From positions 1 to 14,299 of the forward strand of contig DCMG01000122.1 in the NCBI GenBank assembly GCA_002321335.1: a DNA stretch of 14,299 nucleotides, written 5' to 3'. The notes below the pieces were generated by a model. It was not told the origin of the DNA and ran no database searches. It worked only from the letters and a program-made list of their open reading frames with translations. Below, piece by piece: positions 1 to 4,925 of the stretch. Numbering within the stretch: the stretch's first letter is position 1; every line of letters starts with the position of its first letter. Position numbers and translations under genes: made by a program. This stretch comes from Bacteroidales bacterium UBA1628 (GTDB lineage Bacteria; Bacteroidota; Bacteroidia; Bacteroidales; UBA932).

Positions 1-56
1 TTCATTTCTATTATAGTTTCAAAGTATTATTAATATGTATGTGTCTTGGTGTGATA

Positions 57-107
57 ATAAGGAATATCCGATTAAGATTTTCAAATGTTTACCGATATAT
101 TCCTTAT
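57..107. repeat. Inverted repeat downstream of pyrB (distal)
   Basis: Arms ATAAGGAATAT (57-67) and ATATTCCTTAT (97-107) are perfect 11-bp complements around a 29-nt loop. GAT (53-55) and ATC (108-110) extend the pairing past a one-base bulge. The loop contains TTTACCG (88-94), a heptamer repeated in the neighbouring repeat. It may be a terminator or a protein-binding palindrome. The function is not known, and the gene to the left is outside the window. Confidence 0.55.
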
Positions 108-112
108 ATCTA

Positions 113-132
113 CAAAATCAAAACTGATTTTG
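113..132. repeat. Short hairpin overlapping the larger pyrB-distal stem
   Basis: CAAAATCA (113-120) and TGATTTTG (125-132) form a perfect 8-bp stem with a 4-nt loop. Bases 128-132 are also part of the left arm of the 128-180 stem, so the two structures cannot form together. This resembles a pair of alternative RNA structures, but no regulatory role is shown. Confidence 0.5.
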
Positions 133-180
133 CGGTAAATATAGGCAATTAAAAGGATTCGCCCAATATTTACCGCAAAA
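128..180 (-). terminator. Perfect 15-bp inverted repeat just after pyrB; possible terminator
   Basis: TTTTGCGGTAAATAT (128-142) and ATATTTACCGCAAAA (166-180) are perfect complements, 8 nt beyond the pyrB stop codon (189-191). The 23-nt loop can pair further (GGC 144-146 with GCC 161-163, AAT 147-149 with ATT 157-159). The A-rich 5' arm and T-rich 3' arm suit a terminator, but the tract after it on the minus strand is interrupted (TCAGTTTTGATTTTG). An operator or mRNA-stabilising stem is the alternative. Confidence 0.5.
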
Positions 181-188
181 TTATAATT

Positions 189-1094
189 TTATCTGTAGCC
201 AAGGAGATACGAGATGATCGCCATCCTGACGTACATTCCGCCGCCGGCCTGCTGGAAGTAATAGGCGTACGGGGTGTCGTCAATGTCCGTGGAGATTTCG
301 TTGACCCTTGGGAGCGGGTGCATGATCTTCATGTTCGGCTTGACGGAACCGAGCATTGAGGCGGTAAGCCTGTAAACGTCCTTGACTTTGTTATATTCCT
401 CGATGTCAGGGAACCTTTCTTGCTGGACTCTGGTCATGTAGAGGATGTCGCAGATGTTGAGGCCGTCTTCGATCCTGTCGGTCTGCCTGTAGTCCACTCC
501 CTCACGGTCAAGCGATTCGAGATATTTCTTAGGCATATTCAGTTCTTCAGGGGAGGTGAATATGAAATGCGGGTCGAACCAGCGCAGGGCTTCCACAAGC
601 GAGTGGACGGCGCGGCCGTACTTGAGGTCTCCGACCATATTCACCGTCAGGCCGTCAAGTCTGCCTTGGGTCTTTTCAATGGCATAGAGGTCGAGCAAGG
701 TCTGCGTCGGGTGCTGGTTGGCTCCGTCGCCGGCGTTTATTACAGGCACGGAAGCCACGGAGGCCGCGATGTCGGCCGCTCCGGCCTGAGGGTGCCTCAT
801 CACGATCATGTCCACGTAATTGGACACAATCTTTATGGTGTCCTCCAGAGTCTCCCCTTTGGTCTGGCTGGTGTTGCGGTTGTCGGGAAAGCCGATGACC
901 CTGGCTCCCAACCTGTTGACCGCAGCCTCGAAGGAGAGTCTCGTTCTGGTGGATGGCTCGAAGAACAAGCATGCCACCACCTTGCCGGCAAGGAAATTCT
1001 GCTCTCTGTTCGCCTCGAACTCTTTGGCGACCTCAAGGATGTGAATGACTTCGTCCTTGGTGAAATCCTGGATAGAAATTAGACTTTTAGGCAT
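189..1094 (-). CDS. pyrB: Aspartate carbamoyltransferase catalytic chain
   Basis: This cytoplasmic enzyme condenses carbamoyl phosphate with L-aspartate to give N-carbamoyl-aspartate, the committed step of pyrimidine synthesis. The 301 residues match the usual catalytic-chain length. Visible signatures are the carbamoyl-phosphate loop FFEPSTRTRLSFE (S48-R52), the mobile loop NTSQTKGE (S76, K79), R100-H-P, NAGDGANQHPTQ (H128, Q131), GDLKYGR (R161) and HPLPRVNEI near the C-terminus. The ATG at 1092-1094 lies 12 nt after the yigZ stop codon, so the two genes are probably cotranscribed with yigZ first. In many Bacteroidales the regulatory gene pyrI follows pyrB (recalled, not checked). No pyrI-like ORF starts in the 188 nt that remain here. 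Identity is very secure; whether the enzyme has regulatory subunits cannot be told from the window. Confidence 0.97.
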   Translation of the reverse strand: MPKSLISIQDFTKDEVIHILEVAKEFEANREQNFLAGKVVACLFFEPSTRTRLSFEAAVNRLGARVIGFPDNRNTSQTKGETLEDTIKIVSNYVDMIVMRHPQAGAADIAASVASVPVINAGDGANQHPTQTLLDLYAIEKTQGRLDGLTVNMVGDLKYGRAVHSLVEALRWFDPHFIFTSPEELNMPKKYLESLDREGVDYRQTDRIEDGLNICDILYMTRVQQERFPDIEEYNKVKDVYRLTASMLGSVKPNMKIMHPLPRVNEISTDIDDTPYAYYFQQAGGGMYVRMAIISYLLGYR

Positions 1095-1106
1095 AATGTT
1101 TATGAT

Positions 1107-1727
1107 TTAAAGTTCGTTTATTGTGCAATTCTCGATTTTCCCGATTCTGGTTCTGAAATCGTCCTCTGAGGAGAGTCGCACCCAGGTCTGAAGCGTGCAT
1201 TCCGTTCCGAAATCCTGACCGCGTTGCTTCAGGTCCATGTCCTTAAGGATCTTCATGACGCTGTTCATCGCCTCGTAGCCGAAACGTACACAGAACCATT
1301 TCCCTGCGATTTTCTCTACGCTTCCCGCTTTGTCGAGGGCTTCCGCCGTGGAGGTCTTGTAGGCCCTGATCAGGCCCGGAATCCCGAGTTTTATTCCTCC
1401 GAAGTAGCGCACGACCACCACCACCACGTCACTCAGACCTCTGGAATCAATTTGCCCGAGAATCGGTCTTCCGGCAGAGGAGGACGGCTCTCCGTCGTCG
1501 TTGGCTCTGAATTTGTCTCCGAGGTAGCCCAGCCGATAGGCGTAGCAATGATGACGTGCATCGTGGTACTTCTTTTTCAAGTCGCTGACGATGCCTTTGA
1601 CCTCATCTTCTGTCTCGACGGGAAAAACAAAAGAGATGAAGCGGCTGCCGTTGTCTTTGAACAGCCCTTCTGCCGGTCCGGGAACACTCTTGTAAAAGTC
1701 TCGGATGATGTTATCTGGTGTCTCCAT
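1107..1727 (-). CDS. yigZ: YigZ/IMPACT (UPF0029) family protein
   Basis: This is a conserved protein of the YigZ/IMPACT family. The biochemical role of the bacterial members is unclear, though eukaryotic IMPACT is linked to translational control through GCN2. The N-terminal UPF0029 domain shows the family signatures YHDARHHCYAY (54-64), NDDGEPSSSAGRPIL (76-90) and VVVRYFGGIKLGIPGLIRAY. The last 70 or so residues fit the ferredoxin-like DUF1949 domain. I start at the ATG at 1725-1727 (206 aa), because an earlier in-frame TTG at 1764-1766 lies inside a palindromic repeat and the extra residues do not look like this family. The gene stands 12 nt upstream of pyrB. A possible promoter at 1805-1836 would put the palindromic repeat at 1740-1792 in its leader. 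Confidence 0.9.
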   Translation of the reverse strand: METPDNIIRDFYKSVPGPAEGLFKDNGSRFISFVFPVETEDEVKGIVSDLKKKYHDARHHCYAYRLGYLGDKFRANDDGEPSSSAGRPILGQIDSRGLSDVVVVVVRYFGGIKLGIPGLIRAYKTSTAEALDKAGSVEKIAGKWFCVRFGYEAMNSVMKILKDMDLKQRGQDFGTECTLQTWVRLSSEDDFRTRIGKIENCTINEL

Positions 1728-1739
1728 GTACCAAAGTGG

Positions 1740-1792
1740 GTCGCTGTGGTTCGGCAGGCTCACCAACCGGTCGCTGAGCTTGCCGAAGCGAC
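1740..1792. repeat. REP-like palindromic element, copy 1
   Basis: Two inverted units abut with no spacer: TTCGGCAGGCTCACCAACC (1750-1768) and GGTCGCTGAGCTTGCCGAA (1769-1787), matching as inverted copies at 16 of 19 positions. The right unit folds as GTCGCT (1770-1775) with AGCGAC (1787-1792) around an 11-nt loop. The left unit keeps only TGGT/ACCA (1747-1750/1762-1765) around an 11-nt loop. Outer GTCGC (1740-1744) can also pair with GCGAC (1788-1792). Related copies lie at 3357-3423 and 10065-10123. It sits between divergent genes, in the probable 5' leader of yigZ. Confidence 0.8.
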
Positions 1793-1804
1793 ATTCCTAA
1801 CACA

Positions 1805-1836
1805 CGAAATTAGTGTTTTTCACATAATTTTGCAAC
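1805..1836 (-). promoter_or_regulatory. Possible Bacteroidota-type promoter for yigZ-pyrB
   Basis: On the minus strand, GTTG (1836-1833) and TAATTTCG (1812-1805) are separated by exactly 20 nt. This matches 10 of 12 positions of the Bacteroidota pattern TTTG-N20-TAnnTTTG. Transcription would start near 1798 and give a leader of about 70 nt containing the 1740-1792 palindrome. Its -33 box directly abuts that of the divergent promoter at 1829-1860. Confidence 0.4.
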
Positions 1837-1860
1837 GGAACGGGAAATTTTGTAATTTTG
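1829..1860 (+). promoter_or_regulatory. Bacteroidota-type promoter for the pRiA4b-like/miaA pair
   Basis: TTTG (1829-1832) and TAATTTTG (1853-1860) are 20 nt apart, a full match to the Bacteroidota -33/-7 pattern. The predicted start near 1866 gives a leader of about 20 nt to the ATG at 1886. This is the best promoter match in the window. Confidence 0.75.
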
Positions 1861-1885
1861 AAATGGTTTTGAATCAAGAATATTT

Positions 1886-2470
1886 ATGGTCTATAAATTC
1901 AGGGTTACTCTCGCCGGAATCAAAGGATTCTACAGGGTTTACGAGATGAGGGGTGAAACGACCCTTTACGAGTTTCATAAGCAGATGCGCGCGGATATGG
2001 AATTTCCGCAGGATCAGTTGATTATGTTCAAGGCGATGGATGCCGGCGGCGGAGTTCTTGCCCGTTATGGCCTGTTTGACCTTGGCAGCGGCACCGTGGA
2101 CAACATCACGGTGGCTCAGACGGTCAAAAACGGTGTGGCCTCATTCCTGTACTTCTATGACGTGCCCAACCGCAAGAGCGTGATTGTCACATTCGAGGGC
2201 ACGGAGGAGAAGCCGGAGTGCTCGCCGACGATTGTTGAGGTGAAAGGACCTAACCCTATCGAGTTTGAGAATGGTTATGTTGCTTTTGAGGACCTTCCAG
2301 ATTCTCAGAGGCATCTGCCTGGCCAGAAACCTGACTGGGGATCCGATGATGACGATGATGAAAGAGGTGCGTCTCTTTCCGCAGATGATGACGATGATGA
2401 CGATGAAGAGGAGGACGATGACGAGGATGGAAAGATTGTCTTTGACGGAACCGAAGATCTGGACATCTAA
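1886..2470 (+). CDS. pRiA4b ORF-3-like (IS1096 passenger TnpR-like) protein with acidic tail
   Basis: The first 150 or so residues (YKFRVTLAGIKGFYRVYE, then a stretch around FDLGSGTVDNITVAQ) resemble the plasmid pRiA4b ORF-3-like family, also annotated as IS1096 passenger TnpR-like. The name is historical. There is no resolvase or transposase motif here and no mobile element around the gene, so the function is unknown. The C-terminal 45 residues contain two runs of Asp/Glu (from GSDDDDDERG to DDDDDDDEEEDDDED), which would form a disordered, strongly negative tail of the kind seen in nucleic-acid mimics and histone-like protein partners. The gene follows a strong promoter match and ends 15 nt before the miaA ATG, so the two are probably cotranscribed. 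Family assignment is fairly secure; role is open. Confidence 0.82.
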   Translation: MVYKFRVTLAGIKGFYRVYEMRGETTLYEFHKQMRADMEFPQDQLIMFKAMDAGGGVLARYGLFDLGSGTVDNITVAQTVKNGVASFLYFYDVPNRKSVIVTFEGTEEKPECSPTIVEVKGPNPIEFENGYVAFEDLPDSQRHLPGQKPDWGSDDDDDERGASLSADDDDDDDEEEDDDEDGKIVFDGTEDLDI

Positions 2471-2485
2471 AGTTTCTTCTTGAAT

Positions 2486-3355
2486 ATGTCCCGGCGGCTT
2501 CTCATAATCCTCGGACCCACCGCTGTCGGCAAGACTGACTTCAGCGTGTCGAAGGCTTTGGAATATGGCTCGCCGGTGATCTCCTGCGATTCCCGCCAAA
2601 TTTTCAGGAATATGTCGATCGGGACTGCTGTCCCGAGTGCTTCGCAGCTTGCGGCTGTGAAGCATTATTTCATTCAGACCGTCCCGGTCACGCAGCCGTA
2701 CACGGCAGGGGATTACGAGTTGGAAGCGGTGTCGCTTGTCGAGAAACTGTTCGATGAAGGGCATGAAACCTTGGTGATGACCGGTGGCTCCATGTTTTAC
2801 ATAGATGCTGTCTGCAACGGGCTGGACAATCTTCCGGACGGGGATCTGGCTCTGCGCTCTGAGTTATGGCAAAGGCTTGAAGAAGAGGGGGTAGAGGTTC
2901 TTGCCGAGGAGCTTCGGCGGAAGGATCCGCTGACATATTCACAGATCGACACCCGCAACAGCCAGAGGGTCATCCGCGCGCTGGAGGTTTGTCTCGTTTC
3001 CGGAAAGCCGTTCTCTTCGTTCAAGACGGGGGAGAGGCGGAAGCGTTCCTTCGAGATTGAAAAGGTCGGGTTGACGCGGCCGCGGGAGGAATTATATTCA
3101 CGAATAGACCAGAGAGTGCTGAATATGATGAGTGAGGGTTTGGTAGAAGAGGTCCGTTCGTTGCTGCCGTACCGGGATTGTCAGGCGCTGCAGACCGTCG
3201 GCTATAGGGAAATCTTTGAATATCTTGACGGAAAAATTCCTCTGGAGGAAGCCGTCCGGCTCATCCAGAGGAACACTCGTCATTATGCCAAGAAGCAACT
3301 CACCTGGTGGCGCCGCGACCCCGCCATCCGCTGGGTTGAGGTCTCCGGTCAGTAA
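2486..3355 (+). CDS. miaA: tRNA dimethylallyltransferase
   Basis: MiaA transfers the dimethylallyl group from dimethylallyl diphosphate to N6 of A37 in tRNAs that read codons starting with U. This stabilises codon-anticodon pairing. The 289-residue protein begins with the P-loop GPTAVGKT. It continues with SCDSRQIFRNMSIGTA, the HYFIQTVPVTQPYTAGDYE region, VMTGGSMFYIDAV, NSQRVIRALEVCLVSGKP, and ALQTVGYREIFEYL followed by the C-terminal RHYAKKQLTWWRRDP, all in family order. I use the ATG at 2486. An in-frame TTG at 2480 would add only two residues. Some Bacteroidales carry two miaA paralogues (recalled), and I cannot tell which this is. Its stop codon lies one base before a palindromic element that separates it from the convergent DUF3127 gene. 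Confidence 0.95.
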   Translation: MSRRLLIILGPTAVGKTDFSVSKALEYGSPVISCDSRQIFRNMSIGTAVPSASQLAAVKHYFIQTVPVTQPYTAGDYELEAVSLVEKLFDEGHETLVMTGGSMFYIDAVCNGLDNLPDGDLALRSELWQRLEEEGVEVLAEELRRKDPLTYSQIDTRNSQRVIRALEVCLVSGKPFSSFKTGERRKRSFEIEKVGLTRPREELYSRIDQRVLNMMSEGLVEEVRSLLPYRDCQALQTVGYREIFEYLDGKIPLEEAVRLIQRNTRHYAKKQLTWWRRDPAIRWVEVSGQ

Positions 3356-3356
3356 C

Positions 3357-3423
3357 GGTCACTTCGACAGGCTCAGTGACCAAGTCGGTTCGGTTGCTGA
3401 GCTTGCCGAAGCATCGAACCGAC
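3357..3423. repeat. REP-like palindromic element, copy 2; possible bidirectional terminator
   Basis: TTCGACAGGCTCAGTGACC (3363-3381) and GGTTGCTGAGCTTGCCGAA (3392-3410) are inverted copies matching at 15 of 19 positions, with a 10-nt spacer. The left unit is a perfect hairpin: GGTCACT (3357-3363) with AGTGACC (3375-3381) around an 11-nt loop. The right unit is bounded by a perfect 9-bp stem, GTCGGTTCG (3384-3392) with CGAACCGAC (3415-3423). It starts 1 nt after the miaA stop codon and ends 10 nt from the stop codon of the convergent DUF3127 gene. It fills almost the whole gap and could end transcription both ways, although no U tract follows. Confidence 0.85.
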
Positions 3424-3433
3424 CGGACTCAAA

Positions 3434-3868
3434 CTAGAACGGCAAATCATTACCCGGGTCGTCCGCAGGAAGATCGTCGATGGTCGGGGCCGGCGCCTGC
3501 TGCTGAGGCTGGGCTCCGTAATTCGGCTGAGGCGCCTGAGTGTAATTCTGCTGAGCCTGATAGGCTGACTGCTGTGCCTGAGAGCCTTGTCCGGCCGGTG
3601 TGATTCTCCACACCCGCACATCATTGTACCACCTTCCGTTGTATTCCCTTGCCCTGAGATTGAATGCCACCTTCACGGAGTCACCGATCTGGTACTTGTC
3701 CAGATCCGCTACCTTGTCGTTCCCGAACGCCGTGAGGCACACATCGGCCGGGTAGTTGCCGTCCTGATATTCCAGAACGAAATCCTGCTTTGTCCATGAG
3801 CCTTTCGCCCCCTGTCCATTTTGTTTGGCAAGTTTCTGTTTGATCCTGCCTTCTATTTCCAATGCCAT
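3434..3868 (-). CDS. DUF3127 protein with SSB-like C-terminal tip
   Basis: Residues 1 to about 85 (starting MALEIEGRIKQKL, with WTKQDFVLEYQDGNYPADVCLTAFG and DKYQIGDSVKVAFNLRAREYNGRWYNDVRVWRI) match the DUF3127 family of Bacteroidota, a predicted OB-fold. A Gln/Ala/Pro-rich disordered linker follows, and the protein ends DDLPADDPGNDLPF. Organisation and tip copy those of single-stranded DNA-binding protein (OB-fold, flexible linker, acidic tip ending in Pro-Phe), so ssDNA binding and recruitment of SSB partners is a reasonable inference but is not shown. I start at the ATG at 3866-3868 (144 aa), because upstream in-frame residues lie in the promoter region. A good promoter match sits at 3886-3917. 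Confidence 0.87.
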   Translation of the reverse strand: MALEIEGRIKQKLAKQNGQGAKGSWTKQDFVLEYQDGNYPADVCLTAFGNDKVADLDKYQIGDSVKVAFNLRAREYNGRWYNDVRVWRITPAGQGSQAQQSAYQAQQNYTQAPQPNYGAQPQQQAPAPTIDDLPADDPGNDLPF

Positions 3869-3885
3869 GATATTCTTTGTCTTGT

Positions 3886-3917
3886 AAAAATTAAACCTGC
3901 TCGGCGCCGGGCGCAAA
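3886..3917 (-). promoter_or_regulatory. Bacteroidota-type promoter for the DUF3127 gene
   Basis: On the minus strand, TTTG (3917-3914) and TAATTTTT (3893-3886) are 20 nt apart, matching 11 of 12 consensus positions. The predicted start lies about 11 nt before the ATG. The spacer holds the GC-rich palindrome CGGCGCCG (3902-3909), a possible operator. Confidence 0.65.
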
Positions 3918-3949
3918 GCAGGCTTGTGATACGCTGCCTGGGGCAGTGC

Positions 3950-4762
3950 TTATTTCTTGTCCTCAACGACAGGCTCAACAAAAACCTTGACAGAGTCGAG
4001 CTGGATGTCGAACACTAGGGTCGTGTTAGGGTCGATGCCATTGGATCCACGCTCACCGTAGCCAAGTTCTGAAGGCACATAGAGGGTCGCCTTGCCACCT
4101 TCTCCAAGGAGCTGGAGACCTTCTGTCCATGCAGGAATGACTCTGTTGAGGGTAAGCATGACAGCATCCTGATCCTCTTTGACTTCCTCGATGACGGTGC
4201 CGTCGGTGAGGGAGAGTTTGTAGTGAACATAGACTGTGTCCTTGGCGGATGTCGGCTTGACATCGCTTCCGGCCTCGACGATGATGTACTGGAGTCCGGA
4301 TTCTGTCTCCTGAACGCCGGTCTTCTTGCGGTTGGCCTCAAGGAACTTCTGCTCTTTCTCCTTGTTGATGGCGCCTACATATTCAGCCCTCTTCTGAACG
4401 AACTCGTTCATGATCCGGTTCATCTCCTCAGGGTTGACCTTGAACTGCTTGGTGAACTCCTCGTCGCGAGGGTTGCCTTTGGCGGCCACGAAGTCATTCG
4501 CTCCCTTCTTGATCATGTTGAAGTTGAGGTCGCCCATGCTGTAGTTCTTGATCATTGATCCGAGCTGGATACCAAGGAGGTAACTAACTGAGTCGACAGT
4601 GGCCTTTGACGGGAGAAGATCCTTGGTGCTGAGAGGCTTCTGAGGAACCTCGGCAACGGCGGTGCTGTCCGCTCCGTTGGCTTTGCCGTCAACCTTGTTT
4701 GTGTTGCAGGCGGTGATGGAAAGAATCATCGCAGTCGCCGCAAGCATTTTGATTGTCTTCAT
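3950..4762 (-). CDS. Lipoprotein FKBP-type peptidyl-prolyl cis-trans isomerase
   Basis: This is a periplasmic or membrane-anchored foldase of the FkpA/Mip type (270 aa). The N-terminus is a lipoprotein signal with lipobox LSITAC, the lipidated Cys being residue 19. A low-complexity tether of about 35 residues follows. Residues 55-145 (VDSVSYLLGIQLGSMIK, then a Lys/Glu-rich helix) fit the FKBP N-terminal dimerisation domain. Residues 155-262 are the FKBP catalytic fold (DTVYVHYKLSLTDGTVIEE, VIPAWTEGLQLLGEGGKATLYVP, GYGERG, LVFDIQLDSV). The Phe-Asp pair found in classical FKBPs after the DG turn is replaced by VIEEV, so isomerase activity may be reduced. recQ is divergent on the other side. I found no convincing promoter for this gene in 4763-4860. 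Confidence 0.92.
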   Translation of the reverse strand: MKTIKMLAATAMILSITACNTNKVDGKANGADSTAVAEVPQKPLSTKDLLPSKATVDSVSYLLGIQLGSMIKNYSMGDLNFNMIKKGANDFVAAKGNPRDEEFTKQFKVNPEEMNRIMNEFVQKRAEYVGAINKEKEQKFLEANRKKTGVQETESGLQYIIVEAGSDVKPTSAKDTVYVHYKLSLTDGTVIEEVKEDQDAVMLTLNRVIPAWTEGLQLLGEGGKATLYVPSELGYGERGSNGIDPNTTLVFDIQLDSVKVFVEPVVEDKK

Positions 4763-4797
4763 ACTATTAAATTTTTATAAGTTGTCAACCATCGGCA

Positions 4798-4818
4798 TTG
4801 GGGTACAACGCACCCCAA
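4798..4818. repeat. Inverted repeat between the FKBP gene and recQ
   Basis: TTGGGGT (4798-4804) and ACCCCAA (4812-4818) are a perfect 7-bp inverted repeat around a 7-nt loop. It lies 36 nt upstream of the FKBP start codon in the 163-nt divergent intergenic region. It could be an operator or a hairpin in the FKBP leader. Confidence 0.5.
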
Positions 4819-4874
4819 AACTTTGCAAATATCGCAAAAAATCTTGACTTTATCAGCCATTGGGATCCAAAATG

Positions 4875-4906
4875 CTTGTTTATCACGAAAACAATCACTA
4901 TTTTTA
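4875..4906 (+). promoter_or_regulatory. Probable promoter for recQ
   Basis: CTTG (4875-4878) and TATTTTTA (4899-4906) are 20 nt apart, matching 10 of 12 positions of the Bacteroidota consensus. The predicted start lies about 14 nt before the recQ ATG at 4926. Confidence 0.5.
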
Positions 4907-4925
4907 GAAATAATTAGGAAATTCT

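Noticed and set aside
1728..1766. N-terminal extension of YigZ from a TTG at 1764-1766
   Set aside because: The extra 13 residues are encoded partly by the palindromic repeat, while the family-like sequence starts at the ATG at 1727.
1886..2470. Possible mobile element, because the protein family name refers to plasmid pRiA4b and IS1096
   Set aside because: There is no transposase, terminal inverted repeat or target duplication around it, and the gene sits in a normal operon with miaA.
3919..3946. Short stems (CAGGC/GCCTG, CTGCC/GGCAG) as a terminator after the FKBP gene
   Set aside because: The stems are only 5 bp, compete with each other and have no U tract, so the evidence is too weak to annotate a terminator.
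3960..3980. ACGACAGGCTCA in the 3' end of the FKBP gene resembles the loop of the palindromic repeat family
   Set aside because: The flanking bases do not pair, there is no second inverted unit, and the bases encode the ordinary C-terminal VEPVVED of the protein. It is probably coincidence or at most a decayed remnant.
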